DNA of 64,000 nucleotides from Clusia tigrina (Eukaryota; Arthropoda; Insecta; Diptera; Clusiidae). The stretch covers positions 21,743,981 through 21,807,980 of the forward strand of contig OV050032.1 in assembly GCA_920105625.2 (NCBI GenBank), written 5' to 3'. Shown here one piece after another: positions 1 through 13,500 of the stretch. The position numbers and the translations under genes are program-made. Every line of letters starts with the position of its first letter. Within the stretch, counting starts at the first letter, position 1. Under the pieces are notes generated by a model that was not told the DNA's origin, searched no databases, and saw only the letters and a program-made list of their open reading frames with translations.

Positions 1-1851
1 CATTCACAGAATATCTCGAACATTACAGTTGCCCGCCTGCGGCGCTAATACTATGAGGCACAAATTATGAGTCAATGATATTGCCGTCTCTTTCACGCAC
101 ATGGAGTCAATAGAAGAAAGTTCTAGAATGTGCCCGAATGTGATTTTACTTGGCTTGCTCGATGATTTTCTTGAATATGGTGAGGTCAATATTAACCGTC
201 TCCTTTATTCCGAATACTCAGTGAAAAAGCTGGGATCCGACGACATTGAGACAAGGGTTCTCATTTTGATTAGGTCACAAACTCATTTGCCAAAATTAAA
301 ACAATATAAAAGTGATTTTGAGTTTGAGTCAGCTTCGTTTAAGCGAAACTATCACTGGTGATTCAGAAATTTTCATATCGGTGATTTTTCTGTTGCAATC
401 GGATGTCTGTTTAGACTGCACCGCATCGGAAAAGGAAAAAGGACTTTGTGAACAAAAGTATCGCTAGACTGCGATATCAGGGTTTCTTATCTATGTTCTC
501 TATAGAAGGATTGTCTTTTCAGCATACTCGAAATATTCTGAACATGAGAGCTACGCATACACTTCCCACGCTTTTCATTATGCAATTTGTGCCATTTGCA
601 TAAACTTGTTGCATTGCGGGGCGCATGCTGGTGGCATTATCTAAAACTCATTGACATGGTATTTATGATGCATGATTTGCACGATTTGCAGCAGAATTCT
701 CGCACACGACGCTTGCAGGGATCTAGTGGGGATAAGCAAACATTTGGAATGGATCGTTTCTTCGAATAGTGTACAAACAATGTTATCAATATTCTCGTAT
801 AAGCAAATATGCTTCAAACAATGGAAATGCAAGGGACATAATAAAAGAAAAATAAAAACAAATATGTTGCTATTTATAATTAAGGATTTTATTGTATTAC
901 GAGTATTCATTAAGTGAAGTTTACATAAAGCCACAAGCATATATTTTCTGTATAATTTTTGGACGGCTGCGATGCATTGATCCACCCAACTTCATAGAAG
1001 ACAAAAAAGAATTCGCAAGATAACCAATAACGTTGCAGCACCACACGTAATTGATGATTCACTGTGCCAAATGTACACGTTGCTCCATCTGTAAGTTGTG
1101 TGTGAACATGAACGATGGTCAATCATTCAGGGAATTTATTTTATACATGCTGTCTATCCCAGCAACAACAAGTTCGAATATTCGACAACATCTAGAATTT
1201 TCCACTTTACACACTTCTATACCCGCTGTGACTAGTTTCCTGTGTTTTGCATACCTGCGAATTTCCCAAAACGACGTTTCGCCAATCCACAAATATGGAA
1301 ATAGATCAGATTTGCGCCACTGTGCCAAACCAAAAAATACGAGTCACACCGCTGACAATTGCAGTGCAACTGTTTCTCTCTGTCCGGGATTCAATTTGCA
1401 GTGAACCAATGCAACAGCTGAAAAGCGTCATCGATTTGCAATTAGATCCGGTCCACTTGCAATGACCGCCGCCAACGTTGTGCGCCGCCGTGACAAGTCA
1501 AAACATTGCTCCAGTACTCTGCTGGGTACTGGAGTACTCGTACTTTGCGGGTGCTGTCAAAGAAAATTTTGTGGAATTTTCTGTGAAAACTGATTCGAAC
1601 AAATATACTCGTATTTGCATTATTTCTGTCTGCGTTGCTTTGATTTACTTATTTAATTTTCACACATTTTCGACTCCCGTATCTAAGCTGGGTGCTGGAG
1701 CGGGACTTATTCGGAAGACTAACTAAATGACTCTTTCGTAAATAAAAGCATAAAGGCGGAGAGGAAACTTGCAATCATCGCGTGCAATCTGCTTTGCTCG
1801 TCCGCTTCTTAATATACTAGAAGGCTGCAGGAGCTCGACTCCTAATAAAAA
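1..1851. other. No gene recognised
   Basis: Short open frames only, none with a domain, signal peptide or convincing splice sites. A small perfect inverted repeat, CTCCAGTAC / GTACTGGAG, spans about 1509-1534. Confidence 0.6.
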
Positions 1852-2090
1852 GGTATAGAAAGAACCACTATAAAACCCATCATCTGTTGGGAGCTCCAAC
1901 CTGTGTATGCAATGTTAACATTTTGGCATTTACTCTGCAGATCTCAACAATTGCTCATTGGTAACCCAAATGGTGTAGAAAGAACCACTATAAGACCATC
2001 ATCTGTTGGGAGCTCCAACCTGTGAATGCAATGTTAACATATTGGCAATTACTCCGCCGATCTCAACAATTGCTCATTGGTGACCCCCAA
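1852..2090. repeat. Two-copy tandem duplication, about 120 bp unit
   Basis: Unit 1 (1852-1971) and unit 2 (1972-2090) both carry TAGAAAGAACCACTATAA, CATCATCTGTTGGGAGCTCC, GCAATGTTAACAT and ATCTCAACAATTGCTCATTG in the same order. They differ at roughly ten positions and one indel. No ORF spans it. The similarity suggests a fairly recent duplication. Confidence 0.9.
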
Positions 2091-3941
2091 GAACAGAGAT
2101 TGACGAATATTGCATTGGGTGTTTAGCTTCCGGGTTGAACCGGCATGTAAGTAATCGGGTTGATGTGACGGCTCTATTGAATAATCAATCTTCCTTCTGT
2201 CAGAGTCGCTGGAAGATTACCAAATTTAACTCAAATCTATGGCAAATCTTGCCGACCAACCGATTAACCACTTCCATTTCCCTTTCACTATTTGTGTGTC
2301 GTACGAGTACGTGACATCTGCATCACTCTCTCTATACTAGTCTGCACACATACTTACATAGGAAACGTATTCAACCGTTAAACACATGCAGCCTTACCTG
2401 TACTCTGAAATTAAATTGTATTCAATTAAATTATTACCATAGTGATTATGAAATTGCAGATTGTTTAATTACACGAGGTGTAAATTTCGCAATGACATTT
2501 TTACAGCTGTCGCTGTTCATATTTGTCGAAAATGATTTGCATTGAGCAGATAATTGAACGAGTTGTTGCTTAAGTGAATTCTTTTGCTGCCGAAAATTGC
2601 ACAACGTCGCTTGGCAACCGACTCGTTTGCAGCACTTCTAATTGTGTACCGGACTGTGTGAGTGCATGGCGCGGCCGACCGCAGACGCCGGAACAACAGT
2701 TTTTAATTAAATTGCCTTAATTTGTGTTATTATTTGTTTATAGAGCGCCATACCTATGTGTTAGTGGGTTAGTTGGTGTGTGTGTGTCAGGTGAGTGTAT
2801 GGAAGGTGTGTGTATGTGAGGGGAGTGTATGCGATCGCCTGGCACGCACACCGAATCGACTGAATTGTGCCATTTGCTGCTCGCAGACATAGTTGAGTGC
2901 GTATGTGTGTGTGTGACAGAAAGCTGCAGAAATGATTTAATTTCATTTAAATTAATTAACAGCCTTTCAAATTTCTGAAACTGGCACTTTAAAATAATTA
3001 CTTAAATATTCAAAAAGCGATTGTAAAAAGACGCCACTGCTGGCCGCCTGCCGACTGACTGCCGCCGCGCTCAATGTGTTCGCTGCGGATTGGCTGGAAA
3101 TATAATTGCAGTGCGGCCACGACGCGGCTACTGTACAGCGCTGGCCAGCCATGCCCAAATGTAAGAGTCCGCGCTGAACTCGCAGTTTTTTCCGTTTCTT
3201 AATGCCATTACGATTATTCAAAAACAAAAATTGCTCTTCTGGTGGAATAGTTTTGTTTTTTCTTGACTTTTTTGGTTTTTTACTTCTTTTAGTTTTTCTA
3301 TTTAGCCATGCTTGACTGTAACACACACACACACGCACACACACTCACACACATATCTATATATTCACGGCATCAATCAAAATTCCAAAAAACTACGCTT
3401 CGTATTGAAATGTTGGTTTGTTGGGTTTTTACTGGTTTTGCTTTGTTTTCTCGTTTTTCCTTGAACGCACTTTTGTGAGAATTTGAAAAATCACCAGCCA
3501 AAGGGCCCGAGAAAAAAACACAGCACAGCCCCAGCAACAACAACAACGACAAAACAAGTACCCACAGTACAGTCCATTCGACGAGCGGTCGAATAGTCAT
3601 ATGGGCAAAAGTCTGCACAGCACTCGTAAAGGAGAAAAAGCGACCGGAGCCGCTTTGATTTGATTTGTTGACCTTTTTTTGTGAGTGTGTGCGCTGGCAA
3701 AGGTCATGAAGGGGCGCTGTGCCAGAATGCGGCAGCTGAAATTTGTGAGGTGTTCGGAACCCGATTTGAGGGCAGCGACTGACGTTGTTAAATCACTTCA
3801 AGAATTACTCTAAATTGCGCAATACTTTTAGTGAGCTGCCACAAAAGACTTATCGACGAACTTGCCAGAGGAACTTAAATAGGAAAATAATGGTGTCAAA
3901 GGTTCAAATACTTAAACGACATTCTTAAAAACGATTTTTGA
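2091..3941. other. No gene recognised
   Basis: Contains TG- and CA-rich stretches (2760-2920 and 3321-3356) and a CAA run near 3535. GC is relatively high around 2640-2690 and 3030-3170, which could be an unannotated promoter or 5' UTR, but nothing fixes it. Confidence 0.5.
3321..3356. repeat. (CA)n microsatellite
   Basis: Interrupted CA repeat of about 33 nt in AT-rich noncoding DNA. Confidence 0.9.
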
Positions 3942-4300
3942 CGAGACTGTGATGTCGAGGAGAAGGACGAGATGGTTTTCCACCTCTTATGTCACTGCCC
4001 ATACTTGAGCAGAAGAAGAATTCGCACCGTTGGTGCCCCATTTCTAACAAGCCTGACAGAGCTGTCATCCTTTAATATGCGGGACATAGCAAGGCTCATC
4101 AAACTATCTGTATGGTTTCCTGCAACATAATGGGGGAGTCGTGCCTTTTCCGGCGCTGTTCTTGCGCTGACTATCACCATCCCAAGTAAGAGAACTTTTT
4201 AGACAGTGCTTGAATGGCGCCACACCATGGTATCACAATGTGTGCTCAAGTGTGGTTTTGGCAAACTAGGCGGCCACTCCTACCTACGTACCTACTTTAT
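3942..4300 (+). mobile_element. LINE 3' fragment, family A (ORF2 C-terminus plus 3' UTR)
   Basis: The plus strand encodes a C-terminal non-LTR retrotransposon tail: C-D-V-E-E-K-D-E, then FHLLCHCPYLSRRR, then a GAPFLTSLTEL stretch, ending at TAA 4128-4130. This is the Cys/His motif that follows RNase H in Jockey/I/R1-like ORF2 proteins (established). A stop just upstream of the Cys motif shows decay. The following about 165 nt match the minus-strand copies near 27.1 and 31.5 kb, including the GGCGCCACACC segment, and end in a CTACCTACGTACCTAC tail. It is a dead, 5'-truncated copy. Confidence 0.8.
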
Positions 4301-7300
4301 TCAACTTCAAAATTAAATTTACTCGTAATTCCAGTGTGCTAATGTGTTACTCCTTCAAAGTGAACCTGACAAATTGCTTAATATCAGTCAATGAACTACA
4401 TTTAAGGAGACTGTTCGTGGCTGTAACTGCAGATGGAGTCATGGCAACTCAAGCAGTGCGAAGTATGTTTTCAGGTGTCTGTAGAAGCAGATGGGATATT
4501 TTTGTTTGTAGTTCTCACCCTAAGCCTGAGGCATTTTGACTTGAACATCCGTATGTTGTCTTGAAAGACAATCATATGACACATTCCGGACAAAATCAGA
4601 ATAAAAAACAATTCATCTGACAACTATTTTGTAGTAAACGCATATGATAAAAATATACAAACGGCAATTCTTACTTGCCTTATATTCTGTTCTTGCTCTG
4701 AGTGCAGTGGAGTAATTACAATATTCCAGGTGATATGACACAGAATGGCACAGCTTCAGGACATAGTGGGCATTCTGCTTCAATCGCCAGCTTCATCTGC
4801 TGCAGATGATGCTAAAAGGACAATCAGAGTCCAAATGAAAGGTCACTAGTATTCCAATGTTGGATGTGCTGAAAAATCAAACAATCTGGTTAGACATCCA
4901 TAGGCTTGGGGATTCATTTTTTCACGTTCCTTTTAACTCCAGACCAGGCATAGTCCCAGAGAGTTGAAGAGATAAAAGAAAACAAATATTTTTGCACCTA
5001 CTCTATGCCTTCCCAGTACTTGTGAGGAAGCAGATAATTAATGGAGCCTCCAAATAATACTCGAGCATAAATGATTCATGAAAACTAATTCAATGGACTT
5101 GTAGAGTAAAGTAGCCTCCTTCTGGCAAGTATCGAACGTCACCTTCAACACCAAACCTATTCCTCTCTTTACCTTCAGTGATTCAAAGTAGCACGCCCAT
5201 CTTAGATCGACAATAAACGCTACAGTAAGACAATTATTACTCTCCTTGAGAGCCAATAAATCTATTTGCGAATGCTTTTTACCCTTATTTGTGTCTTGCC
5301 CACTCTTTTTCATTCCATTCTGTTTACAGTTGCACAGAAGTATTCATTAAACAAAGTATTCAGCAATGCAGCTTTATACACAGTTACAGAGCCACCTTGC
5401 CAGCTGAGCCTCCAAACCATTCCTCTGCTGGCTTTGGCAATGGCCAGCTAAGAACCTTACACCGAACACCTTGAAGCTGTCTTCCTGCTAACCACTTACA
5501 GCGGGCCGTATATTTGCTTGTAGCCGGGCTTAGGTAGGGTGAGGAGGTATTCGTACCCAAGTCGCCGTTTGCGATCGTAAGAAAACTGTGTTGTAGCCTA
5601 AATAGCCAAAACGTGCGGCTTGAACTATTAATTGTGTTTTCAAAGTACAATTTTGTTTTGCCTTCTTTTTACATTTTTCTGTTCATTTGAGAAAATATTT
5701 TTCAATTTTCCCCGCCATTTGCATTGGGTGCGTTTTCCTTGAGTCTTTTATACTTGTAATTAAATTCAAGTACAAATAAAAATGTAATCAAATTGCTGAT
5801 ACAGACCTACAACGACAGCAGCAACAAGAACAACAACAACATTATGGCTGAAAGAACAACAAAAGCTCATTCTGAAAATTACAATCGCCTCGGAAAAATT
5901 TGCATAAACTTTGCCTACTCAGGCAAACATTTTTTTATTGTATTTTTTTTGTTGTCTCTCTTTTAATTTATTTATAATTTTTTATTATTTCGTTGTTGTG
6001 TGTTGTTGCCTCTATTTTGTGTTATTAACTCCACAATCAACCAAAATCACAACGACCTTCAGTTTGGCTTAGAATTCGCTTATGAAAATTGTACCGTAGC
6101 ATGGAATTCATTTTTACCGCGCTTGCACAACAACTCCCGCTGCCGGTGCTGCTGCCGGTGCTGCTGCTGCTGTTATTGCTGCCGCTGATGTGGTAACATA
6201 GCTTGGTGCTTTCATCGTTCCAAAGGCCTACCTCGACGGGCACTGTGTCGACTCTGCCTCCACTGCCTCCACTGCCTCCACTGTGGTTCCATTGCGCCCC
6301 AACTGCCACCGCCGATACTCGTATTATTGCAACTTTTATAGTTCAATGGTTTGCTCAAGCGCCTCATATTACTCGAGTACCACTGCGCCAACTGACACTG
6401 AGCACTTTATGGGTATTTTCTATTTCTGAAATAGATCCGCTTTGTGGGCGTGGTGGGCTTGCAAATTTCCGTTTCGGTCTTTTATTGCAGTCTGAGTTTT
6501 TCCCTTCTAGATTTCTTTAAAGTTTTGCAATTGGTTTTCATTTGTATGTGTTTCTATTATTGTTGTGCTTGTTTGGTTGTTGTTGTGGTTGTTGTTGCTG
6601 TTATTGGTATTTTACGTTTTCATTGATTTATTAGCTGTCGATAATGTTGGTGTTGTTGTTATTGTTGTTACCATTCTTGTTGTTTGCGTTGCTATTGCAT
6701 AAGCGCTGCGCAGTTATTTAAATTTAAGCGTACTTAAAAGTGAGAATTTGATTTGAATTTTTTGAAATGCAATTTAATGTTCGGCTACAGAGGATAATAA
6801 ATAAAAAAAGCAATATAAAAAATAAAATTTTTTATAGATCTCAACAAAAGTATGCTCATAGTATACCCGCAAAAGACATACAGAAACAGTTTTGAAGCAT
6901 CAAGGCAAAACGCGCTCACAGGCATACATTCACTCTTACTCTTAATAGAAGTGCCTGCCCAGGTGTAACCAGCAATGACCAATTAGTCAGGCAGCCAGAG
7001 CTATGAGTGTGCTAAATTTTTTACGTATCTATATCACACGATTATCTACAAGTAAAGAATTATACATGCACTTTCAAATTTAACATATACTTGTACTCCT
7101 ACTGTACTTGCTAGTTGCCAGGCTTTTCAGACTCTGCGACGAGTGGGTGGAAATTTCTATACATCAAAATGTACAAACAGTTCAATATTTATTGCTAGTA
7201 TGTTCCGGAATAATAATTGTAAAATATTAAATTTGAAAGGGGCGGGTACAATCCATTATCATATCATATAAATCTGCGCGTGTAAAACTCCAGAAGCTGA

Positions 7301-10300
7301 TAAATCAAAGGAATGTGAGCAACACCTTCACAGTGCTTCAATAGGCCTAAACATGAAATGACGAAATGCCAACTACCTCGACCAAAATATTGAACTATAT
7401 AGAGTCCTGCGCCATATTCGACGTATGTATTCCTCACTGGTATGATAAGTGAATATATTTTGAGCATCAATAAATCATATTCTCAAGGCTGAAATAAATT
7501 AATACCCAGTTTCAAAAGTCTGGTTGTCTATTTGCAACCATATTAACTTGAGTCCATATTTCGCTTGCTAAATTTATCCATTGAATACCTCAGAAGTTCA
7601 ATGATCTCCCCGGCCCATTTTATAACTCTCTTACTTACATTTACTTTCGAAACTTTACGCTAATATTCGAAAACTTTTTCGCACAATCTGGTCATAATAT
7701 TAGAGATGTTGCGGCTTATTAGCATAGACGGGCCCCACACACAAAAGTTTACCTATATCAAGTCCGGCGATAGTGGTGATCAAGTTGGCAATTCACTGAA
7801 TCGGAAAATTCAATCAGTTTTCAATTGTTCCCACAATATTTCGCGATCTCTATGACATGAGGAGTCAAATGGCTTCCAAGTAAAAACCTTTCAATTTCGG
7901 ACATGAAAAATCAGTTGCCGGGCGTTCACCGCGTTATTATTTTTACATCAATATGGCTCGATTTCTCCCCCAATCATGTCTGATCGATGCAAGCGGCGAC
8001 TGTGTGATACTGCAAGTAATCCATAAAGTATCATAATTTGGTGTGGCTTGTGCAAATTTCTGCAAATCAGAACACTTGGGAGAGATCAAGTTATTGCGCT
8101 ATTCTTGGAATCGACATTCCTCTTTCTTCAGCACTACTTTCACTTAAAGGAACAACGATTTAACTTAAAGGGAATCCACAAAGGTGCTGAGATGTCTACC
8201 AGAAACCTCATCTTGCGAGAAACACCTTCAATAAGAGCGACAGTTTTAAGCATCCCGCGTTGGACAAATGATAATTGCCAGACTTTCAACTAGTCTCAGA
8301 CTTTCAAATATATGACTGGGAAGTTCTGATCGTAAGTTGAACCATCTCCATGCTAATGCTTTGCCTTTTTATTATTATTATATCTCACCATACCATACCA
8401 TAATTAATTACGACTGCAAGAGGTTGGGGGAATGATTACTAGCTGCTGAGGCTTTCAACTCGAAGAGAGGAAGATTTTTTAGATTTGAACCTGCCACCCT
8501 CTGAGTGTGAGTTGCTTTGCCTCATTTCCACCACCACCACCACTTAATGCCGTATTCACATCTTCACTTTTACCACTTGCAAATTTCACCACTTTTACAC
8601 TGGAGTCCCTAAAAAGAGGTGCATAATGACTGCCATTGTTGCCTTCTTCGCAACTAACTGTGCGAGGGAACACAGCTTAAATTGTTGAACAGCTGCAGTG
8701 AACAGGAATTAACTTAACTGGCAGTTAATATCTATTTACCAGTATGGATATAGTCGAGATCTCAGCAAGTACATACAGCCCCATGTTCTCTTGTCGATAG
8801 GAATGTGTGCTCCATTGAATCATATCCTGTAATGACGGCTCACTTGTAAACAATTTCCATGCAATTATGACAGGGCATTTATCTTGCAGGAGTATAGCGG
8901 CACGCCCACACTTACAACAATTGAGTACGAGTATTGTCAAATTAATGTCCTGAATAAATTTGAAATATGAACCGAATAAATAACTTGTGTGGTGCACCAG
9001 ATCCATTTAATCAGGTCTAAACGACGTAGCTAAGCTCTACATAGGGATTGCGGGTCCCCCACACATATAAGCTAAGTTAACTGAATAGGACCATTGTGGA
9101 ACCAGTAAAGCTCAATTCAATGAATTCTTTGTTCCTCTGATTCATCGCTAGCTTCATGCCAGCTCTGAGCTATGAGTGGGCAACAACAACACAGAACTAT
9201 GTTTTTGTGCCTTATTTTCATGAAGCCACATGAACAGCTGTTTGCAGTGCTGACAAATCATGTTACAGAGATCCGCAGGCGTTTCTGTGGCTCCACTCTT
9301 GATCAGGCATCGATTGACCGCAAGACAAACTGTCAACTATGCTCCCATAGTTTTAACTACCGTATAGTTGTGTAGGGTGTATTTTTGTATGTGTTCTGCA
9401 CAAGACTGGCATTTGGTGCCACAAGTTACTAGAACAACCAACGGCAGTAAACATCACAACATGAAATGCGCCTGTAAGAAAGACAAATTTTGACTGACTT
9501 GACGTTCACACTTTGCAACTCGCGCTGTCGGGACAAGTCTCTCATGTAGCAAACAGATACCAGCAACAACAACAACAAAAGACAACACAAAAGGTACGAT
9601 TACATACATTGACACCTTGTGGCCGCAGCCACTCACAAGCTGTCAAAGCGATTTACTTGATTGCACAACGGCTGCTGGTGCTCGTAATCAAGACCCTACA
9701 TCCCAGAAGGAAAAGCGCCCGAACTACCGGCAAAGATGTGCATTGCACAATCCTCCACATACCCCATCGGTGGTAACTCGGGATAAACCGAAAGGATATG
9801 TCAACACGTATGGGCCAACATATGTTTAAAGACGACTCGAGCCAAGTCTTACAGGGAGTGCCTGATTGGATATATGTCCACCCAGATTTGTGCCGAGCTC
9901 TTTCTGCATGACAGATATTTGTGCTGAAAATTCTGTCCTAGTTCTATAGTAGATACAGTAGGTATCTTTGTAGCGATTACTCTATCTTGGTCGCAAACTA
10001 GTTGCCAATTGGCCTCACGTGGATTTCCTTACTGCGTGCAGAAAGTAGACCAGTGTCACTTGTCATCATAGTAGACCAAATGAGTTCGTAGACCAACAGT
10101 ATTTCTACTATAAGCCCTGTGAATTAACTGCGACACTAAAATATTGTCTCATTTCCTAGTGGGTTTAGTTAAACATCAGGCGCAGGCGTGGGTGACACCA
10201 ACTGTCAAAATTGGTGGCGATTTTTATCGCTTGACGGGGCTTAAAAGAATAATAAAAAAATATATGAGTATATATGAGTGTGTATGGGTATATCTTTAGT

Positions 10301-10463
10301 AGAGATTAAAAGTGAGGCTAAAGTCAATATTTAAAGACTCTGTAGAGCTGCGTGAGTGTGTGTGCTGGTATGAGGCGATATGCCACATGAGGCGACTGCG
10401 ACTGCAGTTGTGGCGGTGGTACAAGGCGCAGGAGTTGCCTACGAGTAGACGATTATATTCGAA

Positions 10464-10523
10464 TGTGCGTGAGAGTTTGTGTGTACATGTGTGCGTGTCC
10501 GTATGTGTGTGTGTGTGTGTGGG
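10464..10523. repeat. (TG)n microsatellite
   Basis: GT-rich stretch ending in an uninterrupted TG run of about 17 nt; it creates spurious Cys/Val-rich frames. Confidence 0.85.
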
Positions 10524-13500
10524 GTAAGATTGCTATTGATTTAATTTTGGCGCCAAATTGGAAACATGACAATTACAAGAACAGCAAACACAATAACAGC
10601 AGCAGCGACAGCCCCAACAACATGAAAATTACTCTATTTCGTAATAGGTGTTGTTTTTATTGTTGTTGTTGTCGCTGTGGTTGTTGTTTCTGCTTTTGTT
10701 AGGCTTAACAATTTCATGGCAGCAACCTGCGAACCTTTCTGCCTGGCTTGAGGGAAACAAAAAGTGGTCTCTTACAATAACATGACAGAAATTATTTATA
10801 ATTAAATTTACATGAAGAAAAATCAGCTCCGCACCACTCCAATTTCGGCTGCAGTTGATATCGTGGCACTATATCTGTGTGTGTGTATCTGCTGGTCTAG
10901 AAAATGCATGCCATTAAATTTCGTTGGTGTATGCATAGCAAGTGTAAGTTAGGCGTGGCATGTGACCTTTTCCTTGTATATGATTGCTTCCAGCTTCTTA
11001 ACAGGAAGCACGTTCAGAATTTTAGGATCAGTCGCATTGATGTGTATGGTGGATTGCAGTAAGTCATGAAGAGATGTTGGTCATAATCGAGGGATCCCGT
11101 CACACGGAGCTGTGGACAATATGAGAATTATCCCTGTATCACCCTAGAAAACTCATGTTTTATTAACGCTAGAAGTGCACTTGTTTTGCATTTCAAATCT
11201 ACTCAATGTTTGAAGCTATATGCTTACCACGTCATAATTTTTGCAGTAAAATACCTGAGAGTGTGTTGGAAAGCAAGCCAAAGTTCGCGTGGTAATAAGG
11301 AAATTCGCTGATACAACCACTGCAAAGTCTACACTAATCTACACACACACACACACACGTATCTAGATGGGTATCCACACCCCAGCAAAGGTTGGGGCAA
11401 GCGCAAGAATGAGGCAAGTTAAGAAACGCGAGTGCCTTCCCTATCAGGGTCATCGCTTTTGCCTTTACCCTAATTGCTAAAATTGCCGAACACTCGCCTA
11501 ACTCTGCCCATTTGCGAGCTGCGTCCCAGTCTCTGAGCCTTCCACCGCCTGCTCGCTGGCCATCATTTTAAACCGATGCTGCGCTGAGCGTATTTATTAG
11601 CCTGTGCCTTTCACATTCAATAAAACAATAAAGAAATTAAAATATTTGCATATGCAACTACGGCGCGGACAAAGCAATCGAACCAGCAACCAAGCGGCCC
11701 GTCCAGGCACCCATTCAGCCAGTGAGCCAGTCAGCGAGCTGGGTAGGCAGGCAGCAATTCAAGGAGTTGCACCATTTACCGCTAAGCTGTGCTGTGTTTT
11801 TGCCACAGTTGCATAATAACCCAGTTACCCACAAAAGAGCGAATTTGTAAACGCAGCCGATAACGCGATTTTCCTTAAATTGAAAGTGCGCAAAAAATGC
11901 ATTTGCAGGAATTTTTGTTATATTTAAGTTTTCTTTTCTATTTTTTCTCGCTTTAATTAAATTGAAACTTGGCAAATTGGTATGTGGAGCCACCGTCACA
12001 GCAGCCGCAAAAAGCGAATGTGGGCAATTTGTATCGATGTGTTAGGGGCGATATGCAGATTTCTGTAGCTTTTGCTCTGAGCAAATAACAACAAATTCGC
12101 GAAATCGTAGAAAGATATTTTGGAGAAAATAATAAAATAAATTGAACACATTTTCTGAGTGATTAGTCATCAAGACACCTCTCCTTTTGGTAAAATACGG
12201 GAAAACTTTCCCATTTTTCAATATGTTCTCTAAACATATAAAACAATGAATTCACAGAATACTCGCATGCTACAGGAAGGGGCCCAAAAAAGTGTGTGTT
12301 GCTGGTAGAAATGGGGTTTTGGGGGGGCAGTGTCCATCGCATTAAAGCTATTGAATACAGCGCCACTCCCCAGACGTACCCTACTGTCGAAAATTTCTGT
12401 TTTTCTTATTCTGGGTTTATATAACAAGAAGTCAGTATATAACGTTTGAAACTAGCAGCACTAGCCACAAAGGACATCGACATTTTGTTTCTTCTACTCT
12501 TACTGATCTTCCCAACATTACCAGCGTAATGTGGTTCAGTAAGGTTTTTCTAGTCTATCTGAACCTTGACTGAGATCTCTCAAAACTCACTGGCTTTGGT
12601 AACTAACAGCTACGGTTTAGTAACAGTACTACGCTCTCCTGTGTTGTATATACAGCAAGCCCAGCATTAACCATATTAATATGGTCGAACAATCTCTGAG
12701 GCCGCCAAGAACCTTTCATTCCACTTGACTGAGTAAGTTTTATACACAGTTTATGAGCACTTACTTATATATTAGTACAGAAACTCGTATTTCAAAATCC
12801 CTGAAAGAGTGTCGTTACTCTGTGTTCTCAATTTTCATAGCTTTCAGTGAGGAAATCCATAAAAGGCCACGACCAGTACAGCAGATAATTGTTCACCTCT
12901 TTTTCTCCTAGGAATTAAGCAATTCAATTATTAAGGGAAAGTGGGAACTGCAATTTTAGAACTCCCAATGTAACACAGCCGCTGACACCACTCCCATGTC
13001 TGCTTGCTTGGCAGCCTCAGTCAACAGAGCTGCAATTACGCTGCAGCTACATGTGGGCACGCAATCAGCGTTCAGCTCCTCGCTAATCGCATTCCAATTT
13101 GATGACAATTTACCGGCAATGCGTTGGGTGTGGTGAATGCTACAGTAGCAGAACTACTTCAGTGCGAGTAGCAACGCGACACTACCCAGCAACGACTTCC
13201 CGCAGCTGTTATGCAAAGGGATTTGTGGTATGGAAGCATTGGATTCTTTGTTACGAGTAATCAGAACATAAAATTCTGTAAACAGTGCCTTAGAGACGCT
13301 AATACTGCCCGCATCAATGTTTGCTCCACATGCATACACTAATTCCCTTTCCTCCCATTCCGCCTCCTCCTCATCGTCCTCCGCACAATTTACTAAATTA
13401 TTGTACAATAACTCACGATTTTCCCGGAATTTCGCTCAAAGCACTTGGCATAAGTTCAGTCAAAGCAACAAAACGGCCAAAAGGAGAAAAACGTACAAAA

